DNA from: Ignavibacteriales bacterium
GTDB taxonomy: Bacteria > Bacteroidota > Ignavibacteria > Ignavibacteriales > SURF-24
Assembly: GCA_003599415.1 (NCBI GenBank)
Contig: QZKB01000070.1
Span: forward strand, 1 to 34,632
Length of the DNA: 34,632 nt
Reading direction: 5' to 3'
The notes under the pieces were generated by a model. That model saw only the letters and a list, made by a program, of their open reading frames with translations, ran no database searches and was not told where the DNA came from. A program made the translations under genes and the position numbers. Below are positions 1 through 7,334 of this stretch, one piece after another; position 1 is the stretch's first letter, and every line of letters starts with the position of its first letter.

Positions 1-243
1 GGTATCAACGCCAATACCGTCAAACTCCGGACCGAATGCTTTCCGGGCTGATGTCAGACCTTCAACAATTTCTTTATAGATTGCTAAAATATCCCAGTGA
101 AAACCATTTTCATATTTCATGTTATGTGTGGGAAAACGATGGACTTCATCTAAAACCAGTTTCCCATCCTTAAGCCTTGCTACAATACAGCGCCCGCTTT
201 CTGCGCCAAGATCAAAACCAATAAATTTTTTTTCAGTATTCAT
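1..243 (-). CDS. rhaB: Rhamnulokinase-like FGGY sugar kinase (partial, N-terminal 81 residues)
   Basis: The ATG at 241-243 opens a frame that runs off the left edge, so only the first 81 residues are present. The N-terminus reads MNTEKKFIGFDLGAESGRCI, the phosphate-binding beginning of FGGY carbohydrate kinases (ASKHA fold). Having GAESGR where many FGGY kinases have GT-S-R, followed by HRFPTHN and FHWDI, is typical of rhamnulokinase, which phosphorylates L-rhamnulose at C1. It lies 23 bp downstream of the acetate-kinase gene on the same strand and is probably the next gene of the microcompartment operon, supplying substrate to the aldolase encoded two genes upstream. An L-fuculokinase cannot be fully excluded from 81 residues, but the rhamnulokinase-like wording of the motifs is clear. 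Confidence 0.78.
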   Translation of the reverse strand, partial: MNTEKKFIGFDLGAESGRCIVARLKDGKLVLDEVHRFPTHNMKYENGFHWDILAIYKEIVEGLTSARKAFGPEFDGIGVDT

Positions 244-266
244 AAATATCCGCAGTTGTTAGAGTG

Positions 267-1442
267 TTATTTATTTTCAATAAATTTTTTAATTTCACTT
301 ACTACAATAAATTCTTCATTTGTTGGAATGACTGCAATTTTAACTTTTGAGTCATCTGACGAGATCAAACCTTCTTTCGGATTTGAGTTGTTTTTTTCTT
401 CATCAAGGACAATTCCAAGATTTTCCATATTCATTAAAATTTCTTTCCTAAGCAACGGAGAATTCTGACCAGCCCCGGCAGTAAAAACAATACAATCCGC
501 ACTATTTAGCGCAACAAGATATTCACCAATATATCGTCTTACATAATAAGCAAAAGTTTTAAAGGCAAGCCTTGCCTGATCGTCCCCTTCATTCATGTCT
601 TTTTCAATATCTCTAAAATCTCCACTCTTACCCGAGATGCCAAACAGACCGCTTTTAGACATAAGTATATTTGCGACCTGATCAATTGACAAATTTTCTT
701 TTTCCATAAAATACAGTAATGCAAAAGGATCAAGATCACCAACTCTTTTTGCATTGAGTAAACCGCTTTGGGGGCTCATTCCCATTGATGTATCTATTGA
801 CCAGCCATCTTTAATGGCACAAACTGAAGAGCTGCCTCCAAGATGACACGAGATAACTTTATCTGCAAAGAATAATTCTTTGGCTCTCATTCCAATAAAT
901 CTATGCGAAGCCCCATGAAATCCATACTTACGTATTCCATATTTCTGAGTGAACTCATATGGAATTCCATACAGATAAGCTTCGGGCGGAATATTTTTGT
1001 GAAAGTGGGTTTCGAACAAACCAATAAGCGGAGTAGATTTTAAAAGCTTTTGTAAAACAGTAATAGCAGTTATATAAACATCTGTATGAACCGGAGCAAG
1101 CATGCGGTAATCTTCCATTGCAGTTAATACTTCGTTGGTCAGTTCAACACAACCAGTTATACCTTTTGCATGAACTGTTTTAAATCCTATCGCTGCAATT
1201 TCATCTAAAGAAAATTTTCCTTTTATCAACTCTAAGGTTAAATTAACAGCACAGCAATAATCCGGTATTTCCTGTTTTATTATTTTTTTTTCAACCTCAT
1301 TAAATGAATAAGAAAAAAATCCTTCCTTATCTCCAATTCTTTCTACGGTTGCCTGAAAAAGCACTGTGAGATTTGCAATATCATACAGTTTACATTTATA
1401 AGAAGTACTGCCGGGATTTGCAATTAATATTTTTAGGTTCAT
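267..1442 (-). CDS. ackA: Acetate/propionate-type kinase of the BMC pathway
   Basis: Encodes a 391-residue member of the acetokinase family, which makes ATP from an acyl-phosphate. The N-terminal NPGSTSYK matches the family N-x-GS-S-K nucleotide-binding motif. The substrate-site region FETHFHKNIP and the hallmark YGFHGASHRF follow, with CHLGGSSSVCA and MGMSPQSG further on. A GTG nine bases upstream would also give an open frame, but AGGAG lies 8 bases before the ATG at 1440-1442, so I place the start there. In the operon it follows the aldolase and precedes the rhamnulokinase. In this setting the substrate is more likely lactoyl- or propionyl-phosphate produced by PduL than acetyl-phosphate, which is inference from context. 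No encapsulation helix is obvious, so it may act outside the shell. Confidence 0.88.
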   Translation of the reverse strand: MNLKILIANPGSTSYKCKLYDIANLTVLFQATVERIGDKEGFFSYSFNEVEKKIIKQEIPDYCCAVNLTLELIKGKFSLDEIAAIGFKTVHAKGITGCVELTNEVLTAMEDYRMLAPVHTDVYITAITVLQKLLKSTPLIGLFETHFHKNIPPEAYLYGIPYEFTQKYGIRKYGFHGASHRFIGMRAKELFFADKVISCHLGGSSSVCAIKDGWSIDTSMGMSPQSGLLNAKRVGDLDPFALLYFMEKENLSIDQVANILMSKSGLFGISGKSGDFRDIEKDMNEGDDQARLAFKTFAYYVRRYIGEYLVALNSADCIVFTAGAGQNSPLLRKEILMNMENLGIVLDEEKNNSNPKEGLISSDDSKVKIAVIPTNEEFIVVSEIKKFIENK

Positions 1443-1463
1443 CTGCTGCACTCCTGTAAATAA

Positions 1464-2249
1464 TTATTTCTGTTTAAGCTTATTTATAACCCTTTCTGCA
1501 ATTTCTCTTATTGTCTGTTCTGTAATTTCAATTTTATTCGGATTCGAAATTTGCTCCGAATTACTCGGCATTGGAGTAGAATCGCAAGTTGCCAAAGGTC
1601 CATTTAAACCAAAACTGGAACGAAGAGCAACCAAACGATCTCTTTCATTATCGGGCAGCACATTAACATTACCAAGCTGAATTGCTTTCCATACAATGTT
1701 TGCAGTATGTTCAAGCGTTTCCATTTTATGGTAGGCGTTTAATAAATCCGTACCAAGTGTTAAGGCGCCGTGATTTTCCAAAAGTATGGCATCTGATTTT
1801 TTTATATGTTCTCTAATGTTTTCTGGAATTTCCATTGTTGAAGGAAGTCCATATTTTGCAATTGGAACAGATCCAATTACAATTATCGCTTCGGGAAGAA
1901 TACATTTATTTAATGGAATACCTGCAACTGCAAAACTCGTTGCATACGGCGGATGAGCATGCACAACAGATTTTATATCGGGTCGCTCTTTATATACTTC
2001 CAGATGCATTTTTACTTCGCTGGATGGACGATACTTGGAATTGCCTGAAATGACTTTACCATTATTATCAACTTTTATTATCATATCGGTATTCATAAAT
2101 CCTTTGCTCACACCGGTTGGAGTAGTAAGTAATTCCTTGTCATTTAATTTAACAGTTATGTTGCCGTCGTTAGAAGCAACATAACCTCTCATCCAGATTC
2201 TTTTTCCTATTTCAACAATTAACTGCTTTAATTCCCATTCACTGTTCAT
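1464..2249 (-). CDS. Class II sugar-phosphate aldolase (rhamnulose-/fuculose-1-phosphate aldolase type) with C-terminal encapsulation tail
   Basis: A 261-residue class II aldolase/adducin-family protein. Visible family signatures are the SNDGNITVKL loop near residue 27, the zinc-ligand stretch VVHAHPPYATSFA, the PEAI acid segment and the third-ligand region LLENHGALTLG. The family cleaves L-fuculose- or L-rhamnulose-1-phosphate into DHAP and L-lactaldehyde using Zn. The catalytic domain ends near residue 215. It is followed by a polar linker rich in Ser/Asn/Pro and then an amphipathic helix, TIREIAERVINKL, in the last 16 residues, a layout typical of BMC encapsulation peptides. AGGAG sits 7 bases from the ATG at 2247-2249; an in-frame TTG one codon upstream is less likely. 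The adjacent rhamnulokinase favours rhamnulose-1-phosphate as substrate. Confidence 0.9.
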   Translation of the reverse strand: MNSEWELKQLIVEIGKRIWMRGYVASNDGNITVKLNDKELLTTPTGVSKGFMNTDMIIKVDNNGKVISGNSKYRPSSEVKMHLEVYKERPDIKSVVHAHPPYATSFAVAGIPLNKCILPEAIIVIGSVPIAKYGLPSTMEIPENIREHIKKSDAILLENHGALTLGTDLLNAYHKMETLEHTANIVWKAIQLGNVNVLPDNERDRLVALRSSFGLNGPLATCDSTPMPSNSEQISNPNKIEITEQTIREIAERVINKLKQK

Positions 2250-2264
2250 CAAATAACTCCTGAT

Positions 2265-2837
2265 TTATATTAATTCTTTTAAAACTTCTTCATGCGGATT
2301 TTTAATTATGACATACCCCGCAAGCATGCCTTCCTGTTTTATATATTCAACTGCCGGTTTAACAGCAGCTTCAAGTGCATCAATATCTCCCGTAATTACG
2401 ACAAATCCTTTTCCACCTACAGCCATTGCAACATGGATTCTTAAAATATTCAGATTAGCTTCCTTTGCAGCATAATCTGCGGCTTTAATTGCCGACACAA
2501 CAGAAAATGTTTCGATGATTAGCATTGCCCCGATTTTTTTTCCGGGAATATTGATATCAATTGTAGTAGTTCCTGCAATAGCCGGGAATATGCGTGGGTC
2601 CAGATTGGCAATTGAAGTTGCGTTCACAACCGAGAATCCGCCAACTTCCTTTGCAACACTAATAGCATTTTCAACATCTGCATAGTTACCGCGGAATACC
2701 ATAAAGTATTTTCCGGAACAGATTGTCCGTGCAATTATTTTTTCAACATTTGCAGATTTTAAAACCATATCCTGAACTTCAAATCCTTTGTAAATACTTG
2801 CCAGTTCTATTATTCCAATTGCATTTCTCTCGCTCAT
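2265..2837 (-). CDS. Tandem-domain BMC-T shell protein, PduT-like with probable Fe-S pore cysteine
   Basis: A 190-residue protein made of two BMC folds in tandem. The first begins AIGIIELASIYKGFEVQDM and continues LKSANVEKIIARTICSGKY. The second begins with TTTIDINIPGKKIGAMLIIET and runs through AADYAAKEANLNIL. Trimers of such proteins form pseudohexameric shell tiles. The cysteine at residue 40, within TICSGKY, sits at the place where PduT carries the cysteine that binds a central 4Fe-4S cluster at the trimer axis. The start is ATG 2835-2837, whose A is shared with the TGA stop of the preceding PduS-like gene (TGATG), giving translational coupling. This coupling suggests the two proteins act together in moving electrons across the shell, which is inference from known PduS-PduT behaviour. 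Confidence 0.9.
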   Translation of the reverse strand: MSERNAIGIIELASIYKGFEVQDMVLKSANVEKIIARTICSGKYFMVFRGNYADVENAISVAKEVGGFSVVNATSIANLDPRIFPAIAGTTTIDINIPGKKIGAMLIIETFSVVSAIKAADYAAKEANLNILRIHVAMAVGGKGFVVITGDIDALEAAVKPAVEYIKQEGMLAGYVIIKNPHEEVLKELI

Positions 2838-4135
2838 CACAACCTCTGAATAATTACTTCGTTATCAATAACTTCTTTAATAACACCATTTACTGATGCA
2901 TGAACATTGCTTGAAATTCTTCCGGATACCTTTCCTATCAAATCATATTTTTTTACTTCATCACCAACTTTTACAACCGGTAACGCTGCGGAACCTACAT
3001 GCTGATTCAATGGAATTCTAACAACAGAAGGATGAAAATTAATATCAGTTAATGGTCCTTCATCTTTAAACATCAGAACATCTAACCTTTGCATTAATTT
3101 TTTTGTTGGTACTTTCCTGTAATCGATCATCGGATGAACTGAAATTGGTTTGCCATCCCACTTTATGTTTTGCTTAAAAGCCAGACGTTTTTCAATAACA
3201 GTTGCACCTTTCGGATCCAAACCTTCCGGGCAGGCATACATTGTACAAAGATTACATTCGCAGCAGGAAAAATTTCCGGCATGAAGCATCGGGAATTCTT
3301 CTCTTGTAAACATGCGATTTCTCATTGCAGTCTCCGGCCTAACAGGTTGCCCCAATAAATAGCGCGGGCAAAACTCAGTACAAAAATTACACTGGTCGCA
3401 GCCGGCTTTTGCAATTCTGTCGGTATCATGTTCTGTGGCAAATCTGTTATACATATTTACACAGTGATGATCCGTAGGTAAAACAATTAAAGCTCCGGTT
3501 CGCTTAGAAATTGTCTTGTTCAAATTTTCTTCAAGAACCCCCATCATTAATCCACCGGAACGAACAACATAATTTGGAACTGTAATTTTAAATTTAGAAA
3601 GAACTTCTTTATAAGTAATTCCAACAGGCACTTTAACCGTGGAGGGCTTTTCCACAGCACCGGCGATAGAAACAAATTTTTCTGCAACCGGTTTGTTAAC
3701 CGCAATGTTATAAAGAGTTTCAACATTCTGGACTACACATCCAACTGAAATTGGTAAAGCTCCGGGTTGTACAATTCTCCCTGCTGTCATATAAATTAAA
3801 GTGACTTCATCACCTGCAGGATAAACATCTTCCACTACAACAACTTTAATATCATTTGGTACTTTGGACTTAAGCAGTTCAATTTCTTCGTGATGTTTTT
3901 CTTTAATTCCTATGATCCCTTGTTTTGCCCCGGTGATTAGCATAACTATTTTCATTCCGTTCAAAATTTCATCAGAATAGTTAAAAAGTAACTGCATATC
4001 TTTATGAAGAAGCGGTTCGCATTCGGCAGCATTCATTATTATTGTATCAGGATTGGAATTCAGTTTTATATGAGTTGGAAATCCTGCTCCGCCTGCTCCA
4101 ACTATTCCACAATTTTTTATATCACTTAAATTCAT
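2837..4135 (-). CDS. RnfC/PduS-like flavo-iron-sulfur NADH oxidoreductase
   Basis: A 432-residue RnfC-type protein. The N-terminus has the glycine-rich nucleotide-binding segment GIVGAGGAGFPTHIK (10-24), followed by MNAAECEPLL (34-43), part of the flavin/NADH region of the Nqo1/RnfC family. Two four-cysteine motifs for 4Fe-4S clusters occur at C246/C249/C252/C256 (each last Cys followed by Pro) and C291/C294/C297/C302. The C-terminal 60 residues resemble a barrel-sandwich (biotinyl-like) domain with a VKVGDEV motif. PduS in propanediol microcompartments is described as a cobalamin reductase. Here no B12 enzyme is visible, so a general role in oxidising NADH and passing electrons to the PduT-like shell protein encoded next is more plausible. 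Length fits the PduS family. Confidence 0.88.
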   Translation of the reverse strand: MNLSDIKNCGIVGAGGAGFPTHIKLNSNPDTIIMNAAECEPLLHKDMQLLFNYSDEILNGMKIVMLITGAKQGIIGIKEKHHEEIELLKSKVPNDIKVVVVEDVYPAGDEVTLIYMTAGRIVQPGALPISVGCVVQNVETLYNIAVNKPVAEKFVSIAGAVEKPSTVKVPVGITYKEVLSKFKITVPNYVVRSGGLMMGVLEENLNKTISKRTGALIVLPTDHHCVNMYNRFATEHDTDRIAKAGCDQCNFCTEFCPRYLLGQPVRPETAMRNRMFTREEFPMLHAGNFSCCECNLCTMYACPEGLDPKGATVIEKRLAFKQNIKWDGKPISVHPMIDYRKVPTKKLMQRLDVLMFKDEGPLTDINFHPSVVRIPLNQHVGSAALPVVKVGDEVKKYDLIGKVSGRISSNVHASVNGVIKEVIDNEVIIQRL

Positions 4136-4154
4136 ATTACTCTATTCTTTTCAA

Positions 4155-4430
4155 TCAGATATCTCTGTAATCTATTTTTTCGACTATAGCCATTATTAAA
4201 GTTCTTATTGGAGCAAGCTCCAGGCTGAATAAAGTTTTAGCAACACCCGGGGCTCCGCCGCAGACAACAATATCTCCTACACCCGCACCAACATAATCCA
4301 TCGCAATCCACTCTTCTCCTTCCTCCTTTCCATCAGGTAAAACCGGTTGAACAATATAAAGTATTCTTCCATTGTAAGAGGGATGCTTTTCCGAAGAGAC
4401 AATTTTCTTCTTAACCTTTGCTAAAAACAT
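4155..4430 (-). CDS. BMC-P pentameric vertex protein (EutN/CcmL family), copy 1
   Basis: A 91-residue single-domain EutN/CcmL protein, which forms pentamers that cap the vertices of the icosahedral shell. The family pattern is present: MFLAKVKKKIVSSEKHPS at the N-terminus, the LYIVQPV strand, WIAMDYVGAGVGDIVVCGG in the middle and IMAIVEKIDY at the end. Its start codon overlaps the stop of the following upstream gene by one base (4430), so translation is probably coupled. It is the last of three adjacent BMC-P genes in transcription order. The HPSYNGR loop differs from the other two, consistent with paralogues that have taken different vertex roles. Confidence 0.92.
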   Translation of the reverse strand: MFLAKVKKKIVSSEKHPSYNGRILYIVQPVLPDGKEEGEEWIAMDYVGAGVGDIVVCGGAPGVAKTLFSLELAPIRTLIMAIVEKIDYRDI

Positions 4431-4693
4431 CAGGTAATCCCATCGACTAATTCAACAATGCTTGCATTTACCGGAGCAAAACCATTTGCAAAAACCTGTG
4501 TTGCATCTGTGCTTGTAACAAATACTACTTTATCACCTGACGCTGCAATATTATTTGGATCCGCCACTACAAGCGGATTATCAATTTTCTTTCCGGATGA
4601 GGAAACCGGTTGAACTATATACAATGTGCATGCATCAAGTTCTTTAACTTTTTTAGATGCCCACACAACTCCTATTACAACGCCTAATTTCAT
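4430..4693 (-). CDS. BMC-P pentameric vertex protein (EutN/CcmL family), copy 2
   Basis: An 87-residue EutN/CcmL-type protein beginning MKLGVVIGVVWASKKVKEL, with the family strands CTLYIVQPVSSSGK and VVADPNNIAASGDKVVFV and ending in SIVELVDGIT. It has the compact size usual for vertex pentamers. It sits between the other two tandem BMC-P genes, one base from the upstream one and overlapping the downstream one by a single base. The glycine and alanine positions that shape the pentamer pore loop (IAASGDKVV) are kept, so it looks functional. Confidence 0.92.
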   Translation of the reverse strand: MKLGVVIGVVWASKKVKELDACTLYIVQPVSSSGKKIDNPLVVADPNNIAASGDKVVFVTSTDATQVFANGFAPVNASIVELVDGIT

Positions 4694-4694
4694 T

Positions 4695-4976
4695 TTAACT
4701 TTTGAGATTATGAGTTATCTGAACATCATCAACAATAGCCATAATTACAGCATCGATTGGTGAATTTTTTGTAATGTCTGTCATCCTTGCAGATGAACCA
4801 TAGGATAGCAGAACCATACTGCCCTCACCAGCCTGCACAGCATCTACCGCTACATGATACGACTTCAAAGGATTTCCTTTATGATCGACTTCTTTACATA
4901 AGAGAAGCTTTTTACCATTTAAGTTTACATCCTTCTGAGATGCTACTACTGTTCCGATTACTTTTGCAAAAATCAT
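4695..4976 (-). CDS. BMC-P pentameric vertex protein (EutN/CcmL family), copy 3
   Basis: A 93-residue EutN/CcmL protein starting MIFAKVIGTVVASQKDVNL. It contains KKLLLCKEVDHKG, the pore segment AVQAGEGSMVLLSYGSSARMT and the closing strand AVIMAIVDDVQI. The SSAR segment is shared with the more distant BMC-P gene at 7649-7957, suggesting these two are the closest relatives in the locus. It follows the BMC-H gene at 4981-5256 with a gap of only 4 bases, placing all shell genes of this block in one tightly packed transcript. Confidence 0.92.
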   Translation of the reverse strand: MIFAKVIGTVVASQKDVNLNGKKLLLCKEVDHKGNPLKSYHVAVDAVQAGEGSMVLLSYGSSARMTDITKNSPIDAVIMAIVDDVQITHNLKS

Positions 4977-4980
4977 GTAC

Positions 4981-5256
4981 TTACCGGTTAAAAGTTTTGT
5001 CTAATTCTTCAACCGGGCGGGGAATAATTAAACTAGAAATTACCTCACCGATTTTTGAAGCTGCTTCCGCTGCTGCTTCAATTGCTGAGCGAACTGCAGC
5101 AACATCACCTTCAACTGTAAATGAAACATAACCGCTGCCAACCTGACGCCATTCAATTAAATCAACGTTTGCTGCTTTCAAAGCTGTATCAGCTCCAAGA
5201 ATTAAAGGTGCGAATCCTTTTGTTTCAAGAATTCCTATTGCATTTTTTACTGCCAT
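4981..5256 (-). CDS. BMC-H hexameric shell protein, copy 1
   Basis: A 91-residue single BMC-domain protein, the size of a basic shell hexamer subunit. Family signatures are NAIGILETKGFAPLILGADT at the start, the ALKAANVDL helix end, the pore-forming loop QVGSGYVSFTVEGDVAAV and the C-terminal SLIIPRPVEEL. The start ATG at 5254-5256 has AGGAGA 7 bases upstream. It lies between the aldehyde dehydrogenase gene and the three vertex-protein genes. The pore loop GSGY differs from GGGR and GGAY in the other two BMC-H proteins, so the three hexamers probably carry different pores. Confidence 0.95.
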   Translation of the reverse strand: MAVKNAIGILETKGFAPLILGADTALKAANVDLIEWRQVGSGYVSFTVEGDVAAVRSAIEAAAEAASKIGEVISSLIIPRPVEELDKTFNR

Positions 5257-5282
5257 TTTATTTCTCCTAAATTCAAAATTTT

Positions 5283-6710
5283 TTATACAAATCTTAAAGC
5301 GTTATGGGTCATTATCCGGCGCTTACGGACAAAATTGAGAGGTGTACAAATTCCTTCACCGGTAGGTGTAGCAATTGTATGCGAAAAATAACCTTCGCCG
5401 CCATCACCACCATCGCCACGTAAAGTCCCGCCGTTAATAACATTCACATCGCAATCAGTTACACGTGTGTAACGCGTAGCCCGGTTAATATCTTTTGTAA
5501 ATATGCTTGCCGTATGTTTAAATCCATGTTCAGCTATTAATGCGGCCTGTAATCCATCTTCAAAATCTTTTACTTTAATTACAGGAATACATGATGTCAT
5601 CTGCTCAGCAACTACCCACGGATGATTCCGGTCCGTTTCACCAATCAGAAGAGGAACATCTTCAGACAATTCAATTCCAATTGCTTTGGCAAGTACGTTT
5701 GCATTGCGACCGACAAAATCTCGTCCAATAAGCCAATGCTTTCCATGAAGTTCTAGAGCTTTTTTTGCAAGCTGATCCATTTGTTCGGATGTTAACCTGT
5801 AATTTCCAACATTAGCCATTTCTTTCATGAACGATTCAAAAACTGACTCAACAACAAAAATTTCCTTTTCAGCAATGCAAAGAACATTATTATCATAACT
5901 TGCACTTTGAGTTATTTCTGTAGCTGCTAATTTTAAATCTGCGGTTTCATCAATTAAAACCGGAGGATTACCTGGTCCTGCTGCAATTACTTTTTTTGGA
6001 TAAGTCATTGCAAGGTCAACAACCTGTGGTCCGCCTGTTATGGAAAGCAATTCAACTTTTTTATGCCCGAATAATATTTTTGCTGTTTCAAGAGTTGGTT
6101 CTGCAACACAGGTTACACAATTCATCGGGGCACCAGCTTCAACCATATATTTATTCGCAAGCTGAATAACTTTTGCATTTACTCTTCTTGCAGATGGATG
6201 AGGATTGAAAGCAATTGTATTCCCGCCGGCAAGCTGAATGATAATATTATTTATCATCGTCGGTCCGGGATGTGTGCTTGGAGTAATATTACCAATCACA
6301 CCAAAGGGAACATATTCATCAAGCGCAAGCCCGTTTTTGCCAGACCAGGCTGTTGGCTGAAGATATTCCACACCGGGACTATTCTTTGCAGCGTTTACAA
6401 ACTTTGCGGTTTTATGGTTTACTCGTCCCATCTTTGTTTCTTCAACAGTCATTCCTGCAAGTTCTTCTTTATGGTCCAATGCCATTTGTCTAACAGCGTC
6501 TATAATTTTTTTACGGCACTGAACGCTTCTTTCTTTAAATAATAGAAAAGCTTCGTGAGCTGCTTCAACTGCATCGTCCATATCATCAAAAACTCCCCAA
6601 TTGCCTTTTCCATTATTAGCAGTGTTAACTTTCACATTTCCCGATTGTGAAATTACATTCCTAACAATATTCTGAACAAGCTCACGGAGTTCTACTTCAT
6701 TAATTTCCAC
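5283..6710 (-). CDS. CoA-acylating aldehyde dehydrogenase (PduP/EutE-like) with N-terminal encapsulation peptide
   Basis: A protein of about 475 residues of the PduP/EutE branch of the aldehyde dehydrogenase superfamily, converting an aldehyde plus CoA and NAD+ to acyl-CoA and NADH. Signatures are PFGVIGNITPSTHPG, the NTIAFNPHPSA coenzyme segment, ITGGP, AAGPGNPPVLID and the catalytic cysteine in YDNNVLCIAEK (residue 278). The first 25 residues contain the amphipathic helix LVQNIVRNVISQS followed by a Gly/Asn-rich linker, the usual encapsulation-peptide layout. No ATG lies near the start: AGAGG is 6 bases before a GTG at 6708-6710, which I prefer over a TTG two codons upstream that would overlap the ribosome site. 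The expected substrate here is lactaldehyde, giving lactoyl-CoA, or propionaldehyde. Confidence 0.92.
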   Translation of the reverse strand: MEINEVELRELVQNIVRNVISQSGNVKVNTANNGKGNWGVFDDMDDAVEAAHEAFLLFKERSVQCRKKIIDAVRQMALDHKEELAGMTVEETKMGRVNHKTAKFVNAAKNSPGVEYLQPTAWSGKNGLALDEYVPFGVIGNITPSTHPGPTMINNIIIQLAGGNTIAFNPHPSARRVNAKVIQLANKYMVEAGAPMNCVTCVAEPTLETAKILFGHKKVELLSITGGPQVVDLAMTYPKKVIAAGPGNPPVLIDETADLKLAATEITQSASYDNNVLCIAEKEIFVVESVFESFMKEMANVGNYRLTSEQMDQLAKKALELHGKHWLIGRDFVGRNANVLAKAIGIELSEDVPLLIGETDRNHPWVVAEQMTSCIPVIKVKDFEDGLQAALIAEHGFKHTASIFTKDINRATRYTRVTDCDVNVINGGTLRGDGGDGGEGYFSHTIATPTGEGICTPLNFVRKRRIMTHNALRFV

Positions 6711-6726
6711 TATCAACCTCTGTTAT

Positions 6727-7032
6727 TTATTTTGCTGATTTCTTTACCGGCTTTTCAATCGGATCAATTGGAAATTTTGCAACAAGTTTTTCAGAAGGTC
6801 TTGGAATAACAAGTTCCGATACAACGCCACCTACAGATGATGCAGCCTGCACGCCGGCTTCAACAGCTGCTTTAACTGCAGCAACATCGCCGCGGATTAT
6901 AATATCTACTCTTCCACCACCGACTTTAAGCCATTTTGCAAGTTTTACGTTAGCAGATTTTATTGCAGCGTCTGCTGCCTGGATTGCAGGTGTAAAACCG
7001 ATAGTCTCAATAATTCCTAATGCATCTACCAT
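6727..7032 (-). CDS. BMC-H hexameric shell protein, copy 2
   Basis: A 101-residue BMC-domain protein starting MVDALGIIETIGFTPAIQAA. It contains the conserved IKSANVKLAKW segment and the pore loop KVGGGRVDIIIRGDVAAV. It ends in VSELVIPRPSEKL and then a lysine- and proline-rich tail of about 17 residues that the other two BMC-H proteins lack. An arginine in the pore loop is unusual beside the Gly-Tyr-type pores of its paralogues and may bias the pore toward anions such as phosphorylated or CoA-linked metabolites; that is inference. AGGAGA precedes the ATG by 8 bases. Confidence 0.95.
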   Translation of the reverse strand: MVDALGIIETIGFTPAIQAADAAIKSANVKLAKWLKVGGGRVDIIIRGDVAAVKAAVEAGVQAASSVGGVVSELVIPRPSEKLVAKFPIDPIEKPVKKSAK

Positions 7033-7044
7033 TTTTCATTTCTC

Positions 7045-7323
7045 CTATTTTTCAATACCAATAAGTTCAAATACTTCTTCGTGCGCCGAAGGGATAATGT
7101 TGGTACAAACTAATTCACCAACTTTTGCTGCTGCTTCAGCTCCTGCTTCAACAGATGCCCTTACGGCACCAACTTCTCCGCGTACCAACGCTGTAACATA
7201 TGCTCCGCCAATTTCAACTCTTTTTACAAACTCTACGTTTGCTGTCTTAAGCATTGCGTCAATAGCGTGTATCGCGCCGGTGTTCCCTCGTGTTTCAATA
7301 AATCCTAATGCTACTCGCGACAT
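7045..7323 (-). CDS. BMC-H hexameric shell protein, copy 3
   Basis: A 92-residue BMC-domain protein beginning MSRVALGFIETRGNTGAIHA, with MLKTANVEFVKRVEIGGAYVT covering the central helix end and pore loop, then GEVGAVRASVEAGAEAAAKV and the C-terminal TNIIPSAHEEVFELI. It is the first hexamer gene in transcription order and has an excellent ribosome site, AAAGGAG, just before the ATG, which suits a major shell component made in bulk. The N-terminal ETRGNTGAIHA differs from the other BMC-H genes, arguing for old paralogues rather than a recent duplication. Confidence 0.95.
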   Translation of the reverse strand: MSRVALGFIETRGNTGAIHAIDAMLKTANVEFVKRVEIGGAYVTALVRGEVGAVRASVEAGAEAAAKVGELVCTNIIPSAHEEVFELIGIEK

Positions 7324-7334
7324 CTTTTCTCCTT

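Noticed and set aside
1443..1451. GTG start three codons upstream for the acetate kinase
   Set aside because: The GTG overlaps the AGGAG ribosome site, whereas the ATG at 1440-1442 is at ideal spacing and gives the family N-terminus.
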